NCBI GenBank assembly: GCA_900539145.1
Contig: UQAX01000020.1
Location: forward strand, 1 to 44,188
DNA: 44,188 nucleotides
Reading direction: 5' to 3'
DNA from: an uncultured Blautia sp.
GTDB taxonomy: Bacteria; Bacillota; Clostridia; Lachnospirales; Lachnospiraceae
Positions 29,963 through 38,663 of this stretch are shown here, piece after piece. The stretch's first letter is position 1. Each line of letters starts with the position of its first letter. Under the pieces are notes generated by a model that was not told the origin of the DNA, did not search any database, and saw only the letters and a program-made list of their open reading frames with translations. Made by a program: the position numbers and the translations under genes.

Positions 29963-31986
29963 GGTTTTTCCTTCCTTCCGTAAATCAATCTTGCGAAAAC
30001 CAAAGCTGCTTCATTTAACATTGCCGTTAAAAGTCCATACTCAAAAGGCGGAATTTCTCTTTTTTCTTCCAGTACAATTCCCATCACTCCATAGATTTCG
30101 TCACTGGTTTTAATAGGAAGATACATAGCGTTTGCCTCAGGAAGAGTATGCGTACAGCAGCCGGCACGTTTTCTATTTGTCATTACCCAGTCTACAACTG
30201 CTTTTTCTTTGGTGTCAACTGTTTTTCCCAATTCTGCCTTAGAAATTCCCGGTTTTGGAAACAGCCATGGTCCTGTAAGCTTCTCTTCCTTTTGCACGTA
30301 AAAAACAACAGATAAATTCATCAGCTTTAATACTTTATCGCTCAATTCTGTCAAAAGCTCCTTCACTGACTCTACACGCCTCATTCTCCGACTGTTATCC
30401 AACAAAAGCTCTGTGCGGTACATCATTTTTGCGCTTTCCTTTGCCTGATGCTTTTCTGTGGAAATAATCGCAGAAATAATAATAGAAAATAAAAGCATAA
30501 TGCCAAAAGTCGCACTGTATTTTCCACTGTAAAAATTAAAACTATAAAAAGGCTCTACAAAAAACCAGTCAAACAAAAGGACACTGAAAACTGCCGAAGA
30601 TACTGCAATATACCGTCTTGCCGTATACAACGACAACAATAAAATTCCCAATAAGTACACCATAATAATATCTACATTTAAAAATCCCAGTTTTTGAAAC
30701 AAAAGCCCAATGGCAGTGGCAAGCCCAAGCATAAAAGCTTCTTTTAGAATATCTGCTCCCAATTTTTCTGTCTTTTTCCTTTTTTCGGAATTTGTTGGAG
30801 AAAATAAAAAATACTTTTTCTTACCTGTATGTCCCATATCGGGAATAATAAAAATATCCAGATTGGGGCTGTACTCACTGATTTCATCTGTAATATTTCC
30901 CTTCTTCTGTCCAAATAAAATTTTGTGATTGGTTCTTCCCAGTACCAGCTTTGTCACACCGCTGACTCTGGCATATTCCGCAATCTGAAAAGCCACATCA
31001 TCCCCAAATACGGTTACAATCTTCGCACCCAGCATTTCTGCCAGATGCAGGTTGTCATCTCTGATTTTCTTCACAGACGCATCTGCATTTTGAAGCCTTG
31101 TAGTCTCCACATACAAAGCCGTAAACTTTGCGTGAAAGGCATAAGCCATTCTGGAAGCGCTTCGTATGACTCTTTCACAGGATGGAGCTGTGGAAATACA
31201 GGTAAGTATATGTTCTCCCTGATACCCTTCCCCTTCCTCCTGCTTCTCGCTCAAAAGCCGCTCCTGTTGCGCTATCTGATTGACCTTATCTGCCATTTTG
31301 CGAAGGGCAATTTCTCTTAACGCAATCAGCTTTTCTTTTGCAAAAAAGTTTTGCAGCGCCCGTTCTGCCTGAACTGTTTTATAAATTTTTCCTTCTTTTA
31401 AACGTGTAATTAACAAATCCGGTTCAATATCAATAAGTTTTACCTGCTCTGCCTCATCGAAAACCCTATCCGGTATTCTTTCTTTTACATGAATTTTTGT
31501 AATATTTTCCACAATGTCATTTAGGCTTTCCAAGTGCTGAATATTCACTGTTGTATAAACATCAATTCCTGCATCTAATAACTCCTCAATATCCTCATAA
31601 CGTTTTTTATGTCGCAGACCATTGGCATTCGTATGCGCCAGCTCATCTACAAGGAGTATCTGTGGTTTTCTTTTTAATGCTGCATCCAGATTAAATTCCC
31701 TAAGCTCAATCCCTTTATAAGGAACCATAAAGGGAGGAATTATTTCCAAGCCTTCTTCTCTTTTTTGGGTTTCCCAACGTGCATGCGGCTCTATATAGCC
31801 TGCAACGACATCAATACCTTTACTTTGCAATTCATGAGCCGCATCTAACATGGCACAGGTTTTCCCTACTCCTGCTGCATAGCCTAGAAAAATATATAAT
31901 TTTCCTCTTTTCTTATTTTCTTTTTGTTTTTCTTCTGCCTGAATACGTTTTAAAATTTCCTCCGGAGTGCTTCTATCGCCGCTCAT
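29959..31986 (-). CDS. kdpD: KdpD-like sensor, N-terminal half protein without kinase domain
   Basis: A 675-residue protein with the KdpD N-terminal domain (about 26-235; P-loop-like GYAAGVGKT, LVDELAHTN, DVYTTVNIQHLESLND), a Usp domain (about 250-375), four DUF4118 membrane segments (about 410-500) and a GAF-like tail (about 520-670). There is no HisKA or ATPase domain, so it cannot phosphorylate KdpE alone. Since the next protein also has DUF4118 and GAF parts, this is not a simple split of one KdpD; the middle part is duplicated. It presumably senses potassium, turgor or c-di-AMP (Usp domains of some KdpDs bind it) and acts through the second protein. Confidence 0.88.
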   Translation of the reverse strand: MSGDRSTPEEILKRIQAEEKQKENKKRGKLYIFLGYAAGVGKTCAMLDAAHELQSKGIDVVAGYIEPHARWETQKREEGLEIIPPFMVPYKGIELREFNLDAALKRKPQILLVDELAHTNANGLRHKKRYEDIEELLDAGIDVYTTVNIQHLESLNDIVENITKIHVKERIPDRVFDEAEQVKLIDIEPDLLITRLKEGKIYKTVQAERALQNFFAKEKLIALREIALRKMADKVNQIAQQERLLSEKQEEGEGYQGEHILTCISTAPSCERVIRSASRMAYAFHAKFTALYVETTRLQNADASVKKIRDDNLHLAEMLGAKIVTVFGDDVAFQIAEYARVSGVTKLVLGRTNHKILFGQKKGNITDEISEYSPNLDIFIIPDMGHTGKKKYFLFSPTNSEKRKKTEKLGADILKEAFMLGLATAIGLLFQKLGFLNVDIIMVYLLGILLLSLYTARRYIAVSSAVFSVLLFDWFFVEPFYSFNFYSGKYSATFGIMLLFSIIISAIISTEKHQAKESAKMMYRTELLLDNSRRMRRVESVKELLTELSDKVLKLMNLSVVFYVQKEEKLTGPWLFPKPGISKAELGKTVDTKEKAVVDWVMTNRKRAGCCTHTLPEANAMYLPIKTSDEIYGVMGIVLEEKREIPPFEYGLLTAMLNEAALVFARLIYGRKEKP

Positions 31987-32011
31987 TCTTTATTCTCCTA
32001 TAATTATATAT

Positions 32012-32035
32012 AGGGTTGCTGTTACACAGCAACCC
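32012..32035. terminator. Stem-loop between kdpC and kdpD
   Basis: An 11-bp inverted repeat, AGGGTTGCTGT with ACAGCAACCCT, over a two-base loop lies in the 67-base gap. No clear T-run follows on the minus strand, so it may lower read-through or protect the upstream mRNA, keeping regulator levels below transporter levels. Confidence 0.5.
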
Positions 32036-32053
32036 TTTTCATATTTCACTTTT

Positions 32054-32689
32054 TTAAATCTCATTCATTGCTTCTGCAATATCAATATTACATTCTAATA
32101 CATTTACTTTTTCTTCACCGAAGATGCCGAATACTTTTTTTTCTGTATTATTATCTACGATATTCTGAACTTCTTCTTCAGAGAGTCCACTTGCTGCCGC
32201 TACAATGGGAAGCTGTACTTTAGCAGCCTCCGGACTAATATGTGGATCCAAGCCAGAACCTGAAGCCGTTAACATATCTGCCGGTATCTCTCCTTTAAAT
32301 TCTTCGCCTGTCACTTCTTTATAACGTTCTTTGAAAGCTTTTACATCTTCCTCTACACGTTTCTCAAGGTCTTTGCTGCTTGGGGCATAGTTAAAGCTTC
32401 CTGATGAAACTCCTGCATATTCTCCACTTTCTTTTTCTTCTTTTGTATAGGTATTATAATTTACAGAGGAAATTCTTCCATGAAAATATTGATTCCCTTC
32501 AAATTCCTGACCTACAACCTCTGAACCTGCTGCTTTATCATTTACTTTTACAATACTTCCATTCGCCTGTTTAGGGAAAATCACCTGTCCCGCAGCAGTT
32601 AAAAGAAGGGGATAGACAACTCCGCACAAAACCAGCAGCACGAGAGTAACTGCTAATGCTTTTTTTAAATATTTTCCGAAATTCTTCAT
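32054..32689 (-). CDS. kdpC: Potassium-transporting ATPase subunit KdpC
   Basis: A 211-residue protein with one N-terminal membrane segment (ALAVTLVLLVLCGVVYPLLLT) and an extracytoplasmic domain with the family motifs VGQEF, YFHGR (FHGRISSV), SGSFNYAPSS, LTASGSGLDPHISPEAA and FGEEKVNVLECN. KdpC stabilises the KdpFABC complex and its ATP use. It follows kdpB by 15 bases. Confidence 0.95.
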   Translation of the reverse strand: MKNFGKYLKKALAVTLVLLVLCGVVYPLLLTAAGQVIFPKQANGSIVKVNDKAAGSEVVGQEFEGNQYFHGRISSVNYNTYTKEEKESGEYAGVSSGSFNYAPSSKDLEKRVEEDVKAFKERYKEVTGEEFKGEIPADMLTASGSGLDPHISPEAAKVQLPIVAAASGLSEEEVQNIVDNNTEKKVFGIFGEEKVNVLECNIDIAEAMNEI

Positions 32690-32704
32690 ATCTTCACCTC
32701 AAAA

Positions 32705-34762
32705 TTATAATCCAAGCAAAGCCAGTAAAGGCGTTACCAGAATATCAATTAATTTAATTCCGATAAATGGAACAATGACACCACCAAGTCCATAAATGCT
32801 CATATTTTTTAACAGCATTTTTTCAGAACGCATTGGTTTATATTTTACACCACGCATAGCAATGGGAATTAAGCATGGAATAATAATTGCATTAAAAATC
32901 AATGCTGATAAAATAGCACTAAATGGTGTAGACAAGCTCATAATATTTAAAATGTTCATCTGCGGAATAACCAGAGTAAACATAGCAGGAATAATTGCAA
33001 AATATTTGGCTACATCGTTTGCAATACTGAAGGTTGTTAAAGAGCCTCGTGTAATCAAAAGCTGTTTTCCGATTTCTACAACCTCCAGAACCTTTGTAGG
33101 GTCAGAGTCCAAATCTACCATATTTGCAGCTTCTTTGGCTGCTGTTGTACCACTGTTCATTGCCAGTCCAACATCTGCCTGAGCAAGTGCCGGTGCGTCA
33201 TTTGTACCATCACCTGTCATTGCTACGATTTTTCCCTCTGCCTGCTCTTTTTTAATGGCTTCGATTTTATCTTCCGGTTTACATTCTGCAATAAATCCGT
33301 CTACACCTGCTTCCTTAGCAATCGTTGCTGCTGTAAGCGGGTTATCACCGGTACACATAATTGTTTTAATCCCGATTTCACGCAGACGTTCAAATCGTTC
33401 TACCAATCCCGGTTTTACCGTATCCTTCAGATAAATAACACCATAAATCACATATCCGGCGCATACAACCAAGGGTGTTCCTCCTAAGCTTGATATTTCT
33501 GTTACAATACTGTCTAAATCTTCCGGAATAACACCGTTGTTTTCCTGCACATAAGCTTTAATGGCCTCACTGGCGCCTTTTCTTATCTGTGTACCGTCTT
33601 TTAGATTTACTCCGCTCATTTTTGTCTGTGCAGTAAATTCTACAAATTCCATCTGGTCTTTGGCATCTTCTTTAATATTTGTACCCAAAGTTCTTGCCAG
33701 CTCCACAACAGATTTTCCTTCCGGTGTGGCATCACACAGAGAAGTCATAACACTGTAATCAATTAAATCCTCTTTCTTTTTACCTTTTACAGGACGAAAA
33801 TCTGCTGCCAGACGATTACCGAAAGTGATTGTACCTGTTTTGTCTAAAATCATAGTATCTACATCGCCGCATGCTTCTACTGCTTTTCCTGACATTGCAA
33901 TTACGTTAAATCTTGTTACTCTGTCCATACCGGCAATACCGATTGCAGATAACAAACCACCGATTGTCGTTGGAATGAGACACACCAGCAAAGCAATCAT
34001 GGTTGCCATTGGAATTTTTGCCCCTGCATAATCAGAAAAGCAATATAATGTAACAACTACAATAAGGAAAATGATTGTCAAACTTACCAACAAAGTATTC
34101 AGCGCTATTTCATTTGGTGTTTTCTGTCTGGAAGCACCCTCTACCAAAGAAATCATTTTATCCAGAAATGATTTTCCCGGTTCTGAAGTAATTCTGATTT
34201 TCAACCAGTCGCTCACTACTGTTGTACCACCTGTAACAGAGGAGAAGTCGCCGCCTGCCTCTCTTGTAACAGGAGCACTTTCTCCTGTAATGGCAGACTC
34301 ATCTACGGATGCAACACCTTCGATTACTTCACCGTCATTAGGAATAACTTCGTTCATTCTTACCATAACGATGTCTCCCTTTTTCAGTTCAGAAGCATTT
34401 ACAACCTTTTCTGTTCCATCTTTCAGTACCAAATTTGCAACAGTATCTTTTTTTGTTTTCTTTAAGGAGTCTGCCTGAGCTTTTCCTCTTCCTTCTGCCA
34501 CAGACTCTGCAAAGTTTGCAAATAAAATTGTCACAAAAAGAATTACTGATACAATACCATTGTAAACTCTCAGACCACTGTCATCTCCGAAAATGGTTGG
34601 GAAGAAGGTCATTACAAGCGTAATGAAAAATCCAACTTCTACTACAAACATAACGGGATTTTTTATCATATATCTGGGATTCAGTTTCTTGAAAGCTCCT
34701 ATAACAGAGCTTTTCAATATATCCTTTGTAATAAATTTTGTCTTCTTATCTTGTTTTCCCAT
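32705..34762 (-). CDS. kdpB: Potassium-transporting P-type ATPase subunit KdpB
   Basis: This is the 685-residue P-type ATPase catalytic subunit. It has the TGES loop at 159-162 with the serine (Ser162) known in Escherichia coli as an inhibitory phosphorylation site, the phosphorylated Asp307 in DKTGT, and the hinge GDGTNDAPALAQADVGLAMNSGT. The membrane segments are those of a type IA ATPase with CLIPTTIGGLLSAIG. Length is normal. It hydrolyses ATP to drive potassium through KdpA. Confidence 0.97.
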   Translation of the reverse strand: MGKQDKKTKFITKDILKSSVIGAFKKLNPRYMIKNPVMFVVEVGFFITLVMTFFPTIFGDDSGLRVYNGIVSVILFVTILFANFAESVAEGRGKAQADSLKKTKKDTVANLVLKDGTEKVVNASELKKGDIVMVRMNEVIPNDGEVIEGVASVDESAITGESAPVTREAGGDFSSVTGGTTVVSDWLKIRITSEPGKSFLDKMISLVEGASRQKTPNEIALNTLLVSLTIIFLIVVVTLYCFSDYAGAKIPMATMIALLVCLIPTTIGGLLSAIGIAGMDRVTRFNVIAMSGKAVEACGDVDTMILDKTGTITFGNRLAADFRPVKGKKKEDLIDYSVMTSLCDATPEGKSVVELARTLGTNIKEDAKDQMEFVEFTAQTKMSGVNLKDGTQIRKGASEAIKAYVQENNGVIPEDLDSIVTEISSLGGTPLVVCAGYVIYGVIYLKDTVKPGLVERFERLREIGIKTIMCTGDNPLTAATIAKEAGVDGFIAECKPEDKIEAIKKEQAEGKIVAMTGDGTNDAPALAQADVGLAMNSGTTAAKEAANMVDLDSDPTKVLEVVEIGKQLLITRGSLTTFSIANDVAKYFAIIPAMFTLVIPQMNILNIMSLSTPFSAILSALIFNAIIIPCLIPIAMRGVKYKPMRSEKMLLKNMSIYGLGGVIVPFIGIKLIDILVTPLLALLGL

Positions 34763-34784
34763 TTTAATTACAATCCTTTCTGTT

Positions 34785-36494
34785 TTACGGCATCCATAAA
34801 GTCAAATGCTCTGCAATAGGGCCAAGCGCCAATGCAGGGAAGAATGTCAATGCGGCAAAGATATAAACTACTGCTACTAAAATCGCTATAAAAATCACAT
34901 TGTCCGTTCTTAATGTACCAACTGTTTCATTAACTTTGCGTTTTGCAAGCATACTTCCTGCAATGGCAAGCTGTGCAACGATTGCTATGTAACGTCCAAA
35001 GAACATTGCAAGTCCTGTTGTAATATTCCAGAAGTAGCTGTTATCTGCAAGTCCTTCAAATCCGGAACCATTATTTGCAGCAGAAGAAGTGTATTCATAA
35101 AGAACCTGTGATAATCCATGAAATCCTTCATTGGTAATACCTGCCTGCCCTGCCCCTGTCATAACTGCCAGAGCAGAAAATCCTAAGATTAAAAGAGGAT
35201 GAACAATCAATACCAGCGCTACCAGCTTCATTTCTTTTCCTTCGATCTTTTTGCCCAGATATTCAGGCGTACGTCCTATCATCAAGCCGCACAGGAATAC
35301 GGCAAGTATAACGTACATAATCATATTCATCAAACCAACGCCTTTACCGCCAAACACGCAGTTTAACATCATGTGCAGCATAGGCACCATACCACCAAGA
35401 GGGGTTAATGTATCGTGCATATTATTGACAGTACCTGTGGTAAAGGAAGTTGTTGTGGTAGTGAAAAGAGCCGATTGTGCAATTCCAAAACGGACTTCTT
35501 TTCCTTCCATACTTCCCATATCCTGATTTAATCCTGCCTGTTCCAGTGCAGGATTTCCTGCCATTTCAGATGTAAAACAAACGATAAGACCTACGATAAA
35601 CAGAATAGACATTGCAGCAAAAATCGTTCTTCCTTGATTTCCAAAGAGAACTTTTTTATTCTCCTGTTTTTTCCGTTTCATTGTCATTTTTCCAAAAGTA
35701 ATCACGCATGCTCCCGGCAGAACCATCATGGAGAACAACTCAATCAGGTTGGAAATAATCGTTGGGTTTTCAAATGGTGTTGTAGAGTTTGCACCGAAAA
35801 ATCCACCGCCGTTTGTTCCCAGATGCTTAATACTTTCCAAGGAAGCTACCGGTCCCATTGCCAAATCCTGAAACTGTCCTTCAATGGTCTGTACTGTCTG
35901 ATTTGCTTCCAGTGTCTGCGGAACGCCCTGCCATATAAGTAACAAGCCTGCGATAAAAGATACAGGGATTAAAATACGTGTGGTAATTCTTACCATGTCT
36001 TCATAGAAGTTACCCACATCTTTTTGTTTTCCTGCCAGTCCTCTGCAAAACGCCATACATGCTGCATATCCGCTTGCTGCTGATACAAACATCATAAAGA
36101 TAATAACCAGCATCTGGCTTAAATAGGAAAGTCCTGACTCACCGGAATAATGCTGCAGGTTTGTATTTGTCATAAAACTGATAATGGTATTAAAGGAAAG
36201 CGTTGGCTCCATTGCTTCAATCCCATTAGGGTTTGCAAATAAAATTCCTTGCAGTCTTAATACCAGATATCCGATAAATACCATAACCGCATTTGTTGTT
36301 AATAAATGCAGCGCATACTGTTTCCAGTTCATTCCCTCTCTGCCGATATGACAAATTTTGTAAATGGTATTGTCTAGCGGATTAAAAATCTTATCGGCGA
36401 AGGTCTTTTGTTTTGTAGCAATATGATACATATAAGTTCCCATTGGAATTACCAGTATCATGAATATTGCAAGTGTAAGTACAATCTGTAACAT
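34785..36494 (-). CDS. kdpA: Potassium-transporting ATPase channel subunit KdpA
   Basis: A 569-residue membrane protein of the superfamily of K+ transporters, with four pseudo-repeats, each holding a selectivity-filter segment. SIKHLGTNGGGFFGANSTT is the best conserved. Also visible are SYAACMAFCRGLAGK-like SGYAACMAFCRG and NNGSGFEGL near 480. Length is normal. It forms the high-affinity potassium pathway of KdpFABC. It lies 30 bases downstream of kdpF. Confidence 0.97.
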   Translation of the reverse strand: MLQIVLTLAIFMILVIPMGTYMYHIATKQKTFADKIFNPLDNTIYKICHIGREGMNWKQYALHLLTTNAVMVFIGYLVLRLQGILFANPNGIEAMEPTLSFNTIISFMTNTNLQHYSGESGLSYLSQMLVIIFMMFVSAASGYAACMAFCRGLAGKQKDVGNFYEDMVRITTRILIPVSFIAGLLLIWQGVPQTLEANQTVQTIEGQFQDLAMGPVASLESIKHLGTNGGGFFGANSTTPFENPTIISNLIELFSMMVLPGACVITFGKMTMKRKKQENKKVLFGNQGRTIFAAMSILFIVGLIVCFTSEMAGNPALEQAGLNQDMGSMEGKEVRFGIAQSALFTTTTTSFTTGTVNNMHDTLTPLGGMVPMLHMMLNCVFGGKGVGLMNMIMYVILAVFLCGLMIGRTPEYLGKKIEGKEMKLVALVLIVHPLLILGFSALAVMTGAGQAGITNEGFHGLSQVLYEYTSSAANNGSGFEGLADNSYFWNITTGLAMFFGRYIAIVAQLAIAGSMLAKRKVNETVGTLRTDNVIFIAILVAVVYIFAALTFFPALALGPIAEHLTLWMP

Positions 36495-36524
36495 TCCTTT
36501 TCTCCTCCAAGCTTCCTTTATGTC

Positions 36525-36602
36525 TTACAGTTTCTCCGGATAAATCAAAGCATAAAACAAATATCCGGCAAGCAATAAAATAATCATACCTAATAAAATC
36601 AT
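36525..36602 (-). CDS. kdpF: Small subunit KdpF
   Basis: A 25-residue single-helix membrane peptide, MILLGMIILLLAGYLFYALI followed by YPEKL, with the YLFYALIYPEK ending characteristic of KdpF, which stabilises KdpA. The ATG at 36602 is preceded by AAGGAGGAGCG. The start codon overlaps the stop of the small gene upstream (AAATGA). It is too short for most gene finders. Confidence 0.9.
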   Translation of the reverse strand: MILLGMIILLLAGYLFYALIYPEKL

Positions 36603-36721
36603 TTGCGCTCCTCCTTAGAAACGGTAATTCCTACCTGTTTTTCACACCAGTCAGCCAAAAGCTTCATACTGCCAAAACATATTGCCAAAATTAAAATCAT
36701 CAATAAATCCATATTCTTCAT
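36599..36721 (-). CDS. 40-residue membrane peptide, first gene of the kdp operon
   Basis: The frame encodes MKNMDLLMILILAICFGSMK, then LLADWCEKQVGITVSKEERK. It has one hydrophobic helix, then an amphipathic tail with the Trp-Cys pair. AAGGAAG lies seven bases before the ATG, and the stop overlaps the kdpF start by four bases, which argues strongly that it is translated. I do not recognise a named family. By position it could be an extra small subunit or regulator of the Kdp complex, or a leader peptide for kdpF translation. Confidence 0.75.
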   Translation of the reverse strand: MKNMDLLMILILAICFGSMKLLADWCEKQVGITVSKEERK

Positions 36722-36780
36722 CTCTCTTTCTTCCTTTATAGCAGAACCTAGTGTAGCATAGGTAATTTTAAATTCGTGTT

Positions 36781-36817
36781 ATAATACAGAAGCGAGGTAT
36801 TAAAATGGTATTAAAAC
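36781..36817 (-). promoter_or_regulatory. kdp operon promoter with candidate KdpE box
   Basis: On the minus strand a -10 TATTAT (36781-36786) lacks a good -35. In its place lie two 11-base direct repeats, GGTATTAAAAT (36796-36806) and GGTATTAAAAC (36807-36817, both written on the plus strand), one helical turn apart and overlapping the -35 position. Paired direct repeats at this spot are how OmpR/PhoB-family activators such as KdpE bind. Assignment to KdpE is inference from the operon. Confidence 0.65.
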
Positions 36818-36849
36818 AGCATAAAAATCTCTATTCTAAAAATTTTTCT

Positions 36850-38136
36850 TTATTTTTCTAAACGATATCCCATGCAGTCTAAGAACAATTCTGCATACAT
36901 GGCATTTGCCCATGAAAACCATTCTCTTGTAAAGCGAGTATCGTCTTCACAACAAAATCCTTCGTGCATAACACCTTTGCCGCCGGTTGTAGCAGCCATT
37001 GTTTTTAAAATTTCCATTTTCTTTTCCTGTTCAGTTTCTGTAAGTCCCTGAATTGCCATAGCAATATGCCAAACATAGTTGGAAGGTGTATGAGGGCTTC
37101 CAATTCCTGCTGCCTTTTCTCCCTTGAAATAGAATGGATTAGCTTCGCTAAGGAGCAGTCTTCTTGTATTTCCTGCAATTTCCCTATCAGAAGGATATCC
37201 CAAATAATCCATGGAAAGAAGACTTGGTACATTGGCATCGTCCATTAAGTTGTACATACCAAAACCATCTGTTTCATAGGCATATACCATACCGAATTCT
37301 TCTGTAAAAGTCTTACCGATTGCCTCAATCGCCTGATAAACTTCGTCTTTTAATTCTTTTGCTGCCTTGGCAAGCTCCTCGTTATGATAAATCTCTGTTT
37401 CAATTTCTTCCAGATATCCCAAAACAACTACTGCGAACATATTAGAAGGAATTAAATATCCATAAGTACAAGCATCATCGCTTGGACGGAAACCTGACCA
37501 AATAAGGCCTGTTCCTGATTTTACCAGAGCGCCTTTTCCGTCTCTGGAAAGTGTATCACGGTAATATCCGTTGTTTCTGTTAAAACGATAAGAAGATTTG
37601 TCTTCATGGTACTGCTCTGTACGGAATACTTCCAGAATTTTTTCTACACCTTTCTGGAAATCTTCGTTAAACTGTGTTACACAATCTGCGTTTTTCCATA
37701 ATAAGTAAGCCAACTGAATTGGGTAGCATAAAGAGTCAATCTCAAATTTTCTTTCCCATACCCATGGGCTCTGATTTGGATCATCCTTTTCCCAGCAGTC
37801 ACCGCTTGCAGAATGGTTGAAAGCATTTGCATACTCATCAATATTGATATACATAAACTGTCTTCTCACAAGTCCTGCAATTAACTCACAAATTTCCTCA
37901 TCTTCCTTTGCAAGGAAGATATATGGACGAAGCTGTGCAGCGGAGTCTCTCAGCCACATAGCCGGAATATCACCTGTAATTACATGTGTGGTGTTGTTTT
38001 CCATTCTCTTTACTGTGGTATCCAATGTATTTGTATAACAAGTTACAAATAAGTCCATTAATTCCGGATAATCTTTTGATTTTTCTTTTAATTCCTCTAA
38101 AAATTTGTCCATTGTTTTCTGCATTTGTTCACTCAT
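36850..38136 (-). CDS. Glycoside hydrolase family 125 exo-alpha-1,6-mannosidase
   Basis: A 428-residue soluble protein without signal peptide. It matches GH125: DIPAMWLRDSAAQLRPYI near 53-70, NHSASGDCWEKDDPNQSPWVWERKFEIDSL, GLIWSGFRPSDDACTYGYLIPSNMFA, and the C-terminal HEGFCCEDDTRFTREWFSWANAMYAEL. GH125 enzymes remove alpha-1,6-linked mannose without metal, working in the cytoplasm on imported N-glycan or mannan fragments. No transporter or other mannosidase is adjacent. The ATG at 38136 follows AAAGGAC. Confidence 0.93.
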   Translation of the reverse strand: MSEQMQKTMDKFLEELKEKSKDYPELMDLFVTCYTNTLDTTVKRMENNTTHVITGDIPAMWLRDSAAQLRPYIFLAKEDEEICELIAGLVRRQFMYINIDEYANAFNHSASGDCWEKDDPNQSPWVWERKFEIDSLCYPIQLAYLLWKNADCVTQFNEDFQKGVEKILEVFRTEQYHEDKSSYRFNRNNGYYRDTLSRDGKGALVKSGTGLIWSGFRPSDDACTYGYLIPSNMFAVVVLGYLEEIETEIYHNEELAKAAKELKDEVYQAIEAIGKTFTEEFGMVYAYETDGFGMYNLMDDANVPSLLSMDYLGYPSDREIAGNTRRLLLSEANPFYFKGEKAAGIGSPHTPSNYVWHIAMAIQGLTETEQEKKMEILKTMAATTGGKGVMHEGFCCEDDTRFTREWFSWANAMYAELFLDCMGYRLEK

Positions 38137-38157
38137 TTCTCATAGTCCTTTCTTTTC

Positions 38158-38517
38158 TTATACAATTTCTGCTCCAAAGGGCATAAGCGCCAGCTTTGCA
38201 AGCTTAAACTGCTGCAAACCAAAAGGAATGCCTATCACAGTAATACATAAAACCACCCCAAAAACCAAATGCTCCAGCGCAAGCGGCAGTCCTGATACCA
38301 CCAGCCAGATAATATTTAAAATCAAAGAGCCTGCTCCTCCACCGTAAGAAACCTCTTTTCCAAACGGAAAAAAACTTAAAGACGCAAACTTAAAGCATTG
38401 CAGTCCCACAGGAATTCCGATAATCGTAATACACCACAGACATCCTGCCAGACACCAGCTAAGACCGGAAATACAGCCTCCGAAAATAAACCACAATAAG
38501 TTTCCTAAACAGCCCAT
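38158..38517 (-). CDS. YccF-domain membrane protein
   Basis: A 119-residue membrane protein with two copies of the YccF motif: GCLGNLLWFIFGGCISGLSW with CLWCITIIGIPVGLQCFKFA, and ILNIIWLVVSGLPLALEHLV with CITVIGIPFGLQQFKLAKL. Such proteins have four short hydrophobic segments and unknown function. It precedes the GH125 gene by 21 bases on the same strand, so they may be co-transcribed, though a functional link is not obvious. Confidence 0.88.
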   Translation of the reverse strand: MGCLGNLLWFIFGGCISGLSWCLAGCLWCITIIGIPVGLQCFKFASLSFFPFGKEVSYGGGAGSLILNIIWLVVSGLPLALEHLVFGVVLCITVIGIPFGLQQFKLAKLALMPFGAEIV

Positions 38518-38591
38518 TTTCTACCTCCTGTTTATTTCTTCCTATCATACCATTCTCGAATATCCTGCGCAAGTACTTGTTTTTTCCCTTT

Positions 38592-38633
38592 TGTGATTTT
38601 GTCACAGATAATTTCCCCGTGAATATATATACT
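38592..38633 (+). promoter_or_regulatory. Candidate CRP/FNR-type site and promoter of the SDR gene
   Basis: TGTGA (38592-38596) and TCACA (38602-38606) form a palindrome with a five-base centre, similar to CRP-family sites (which usually have six). It overlaps the -35 position of a promoter with -10 TATACT (38628-38633) and no consensus -35, so activation is plausible. Confidence 0.4.
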
Positions 38634-38663
38634 AAATTTATCAAGTATAAGAGGTGAATAATT

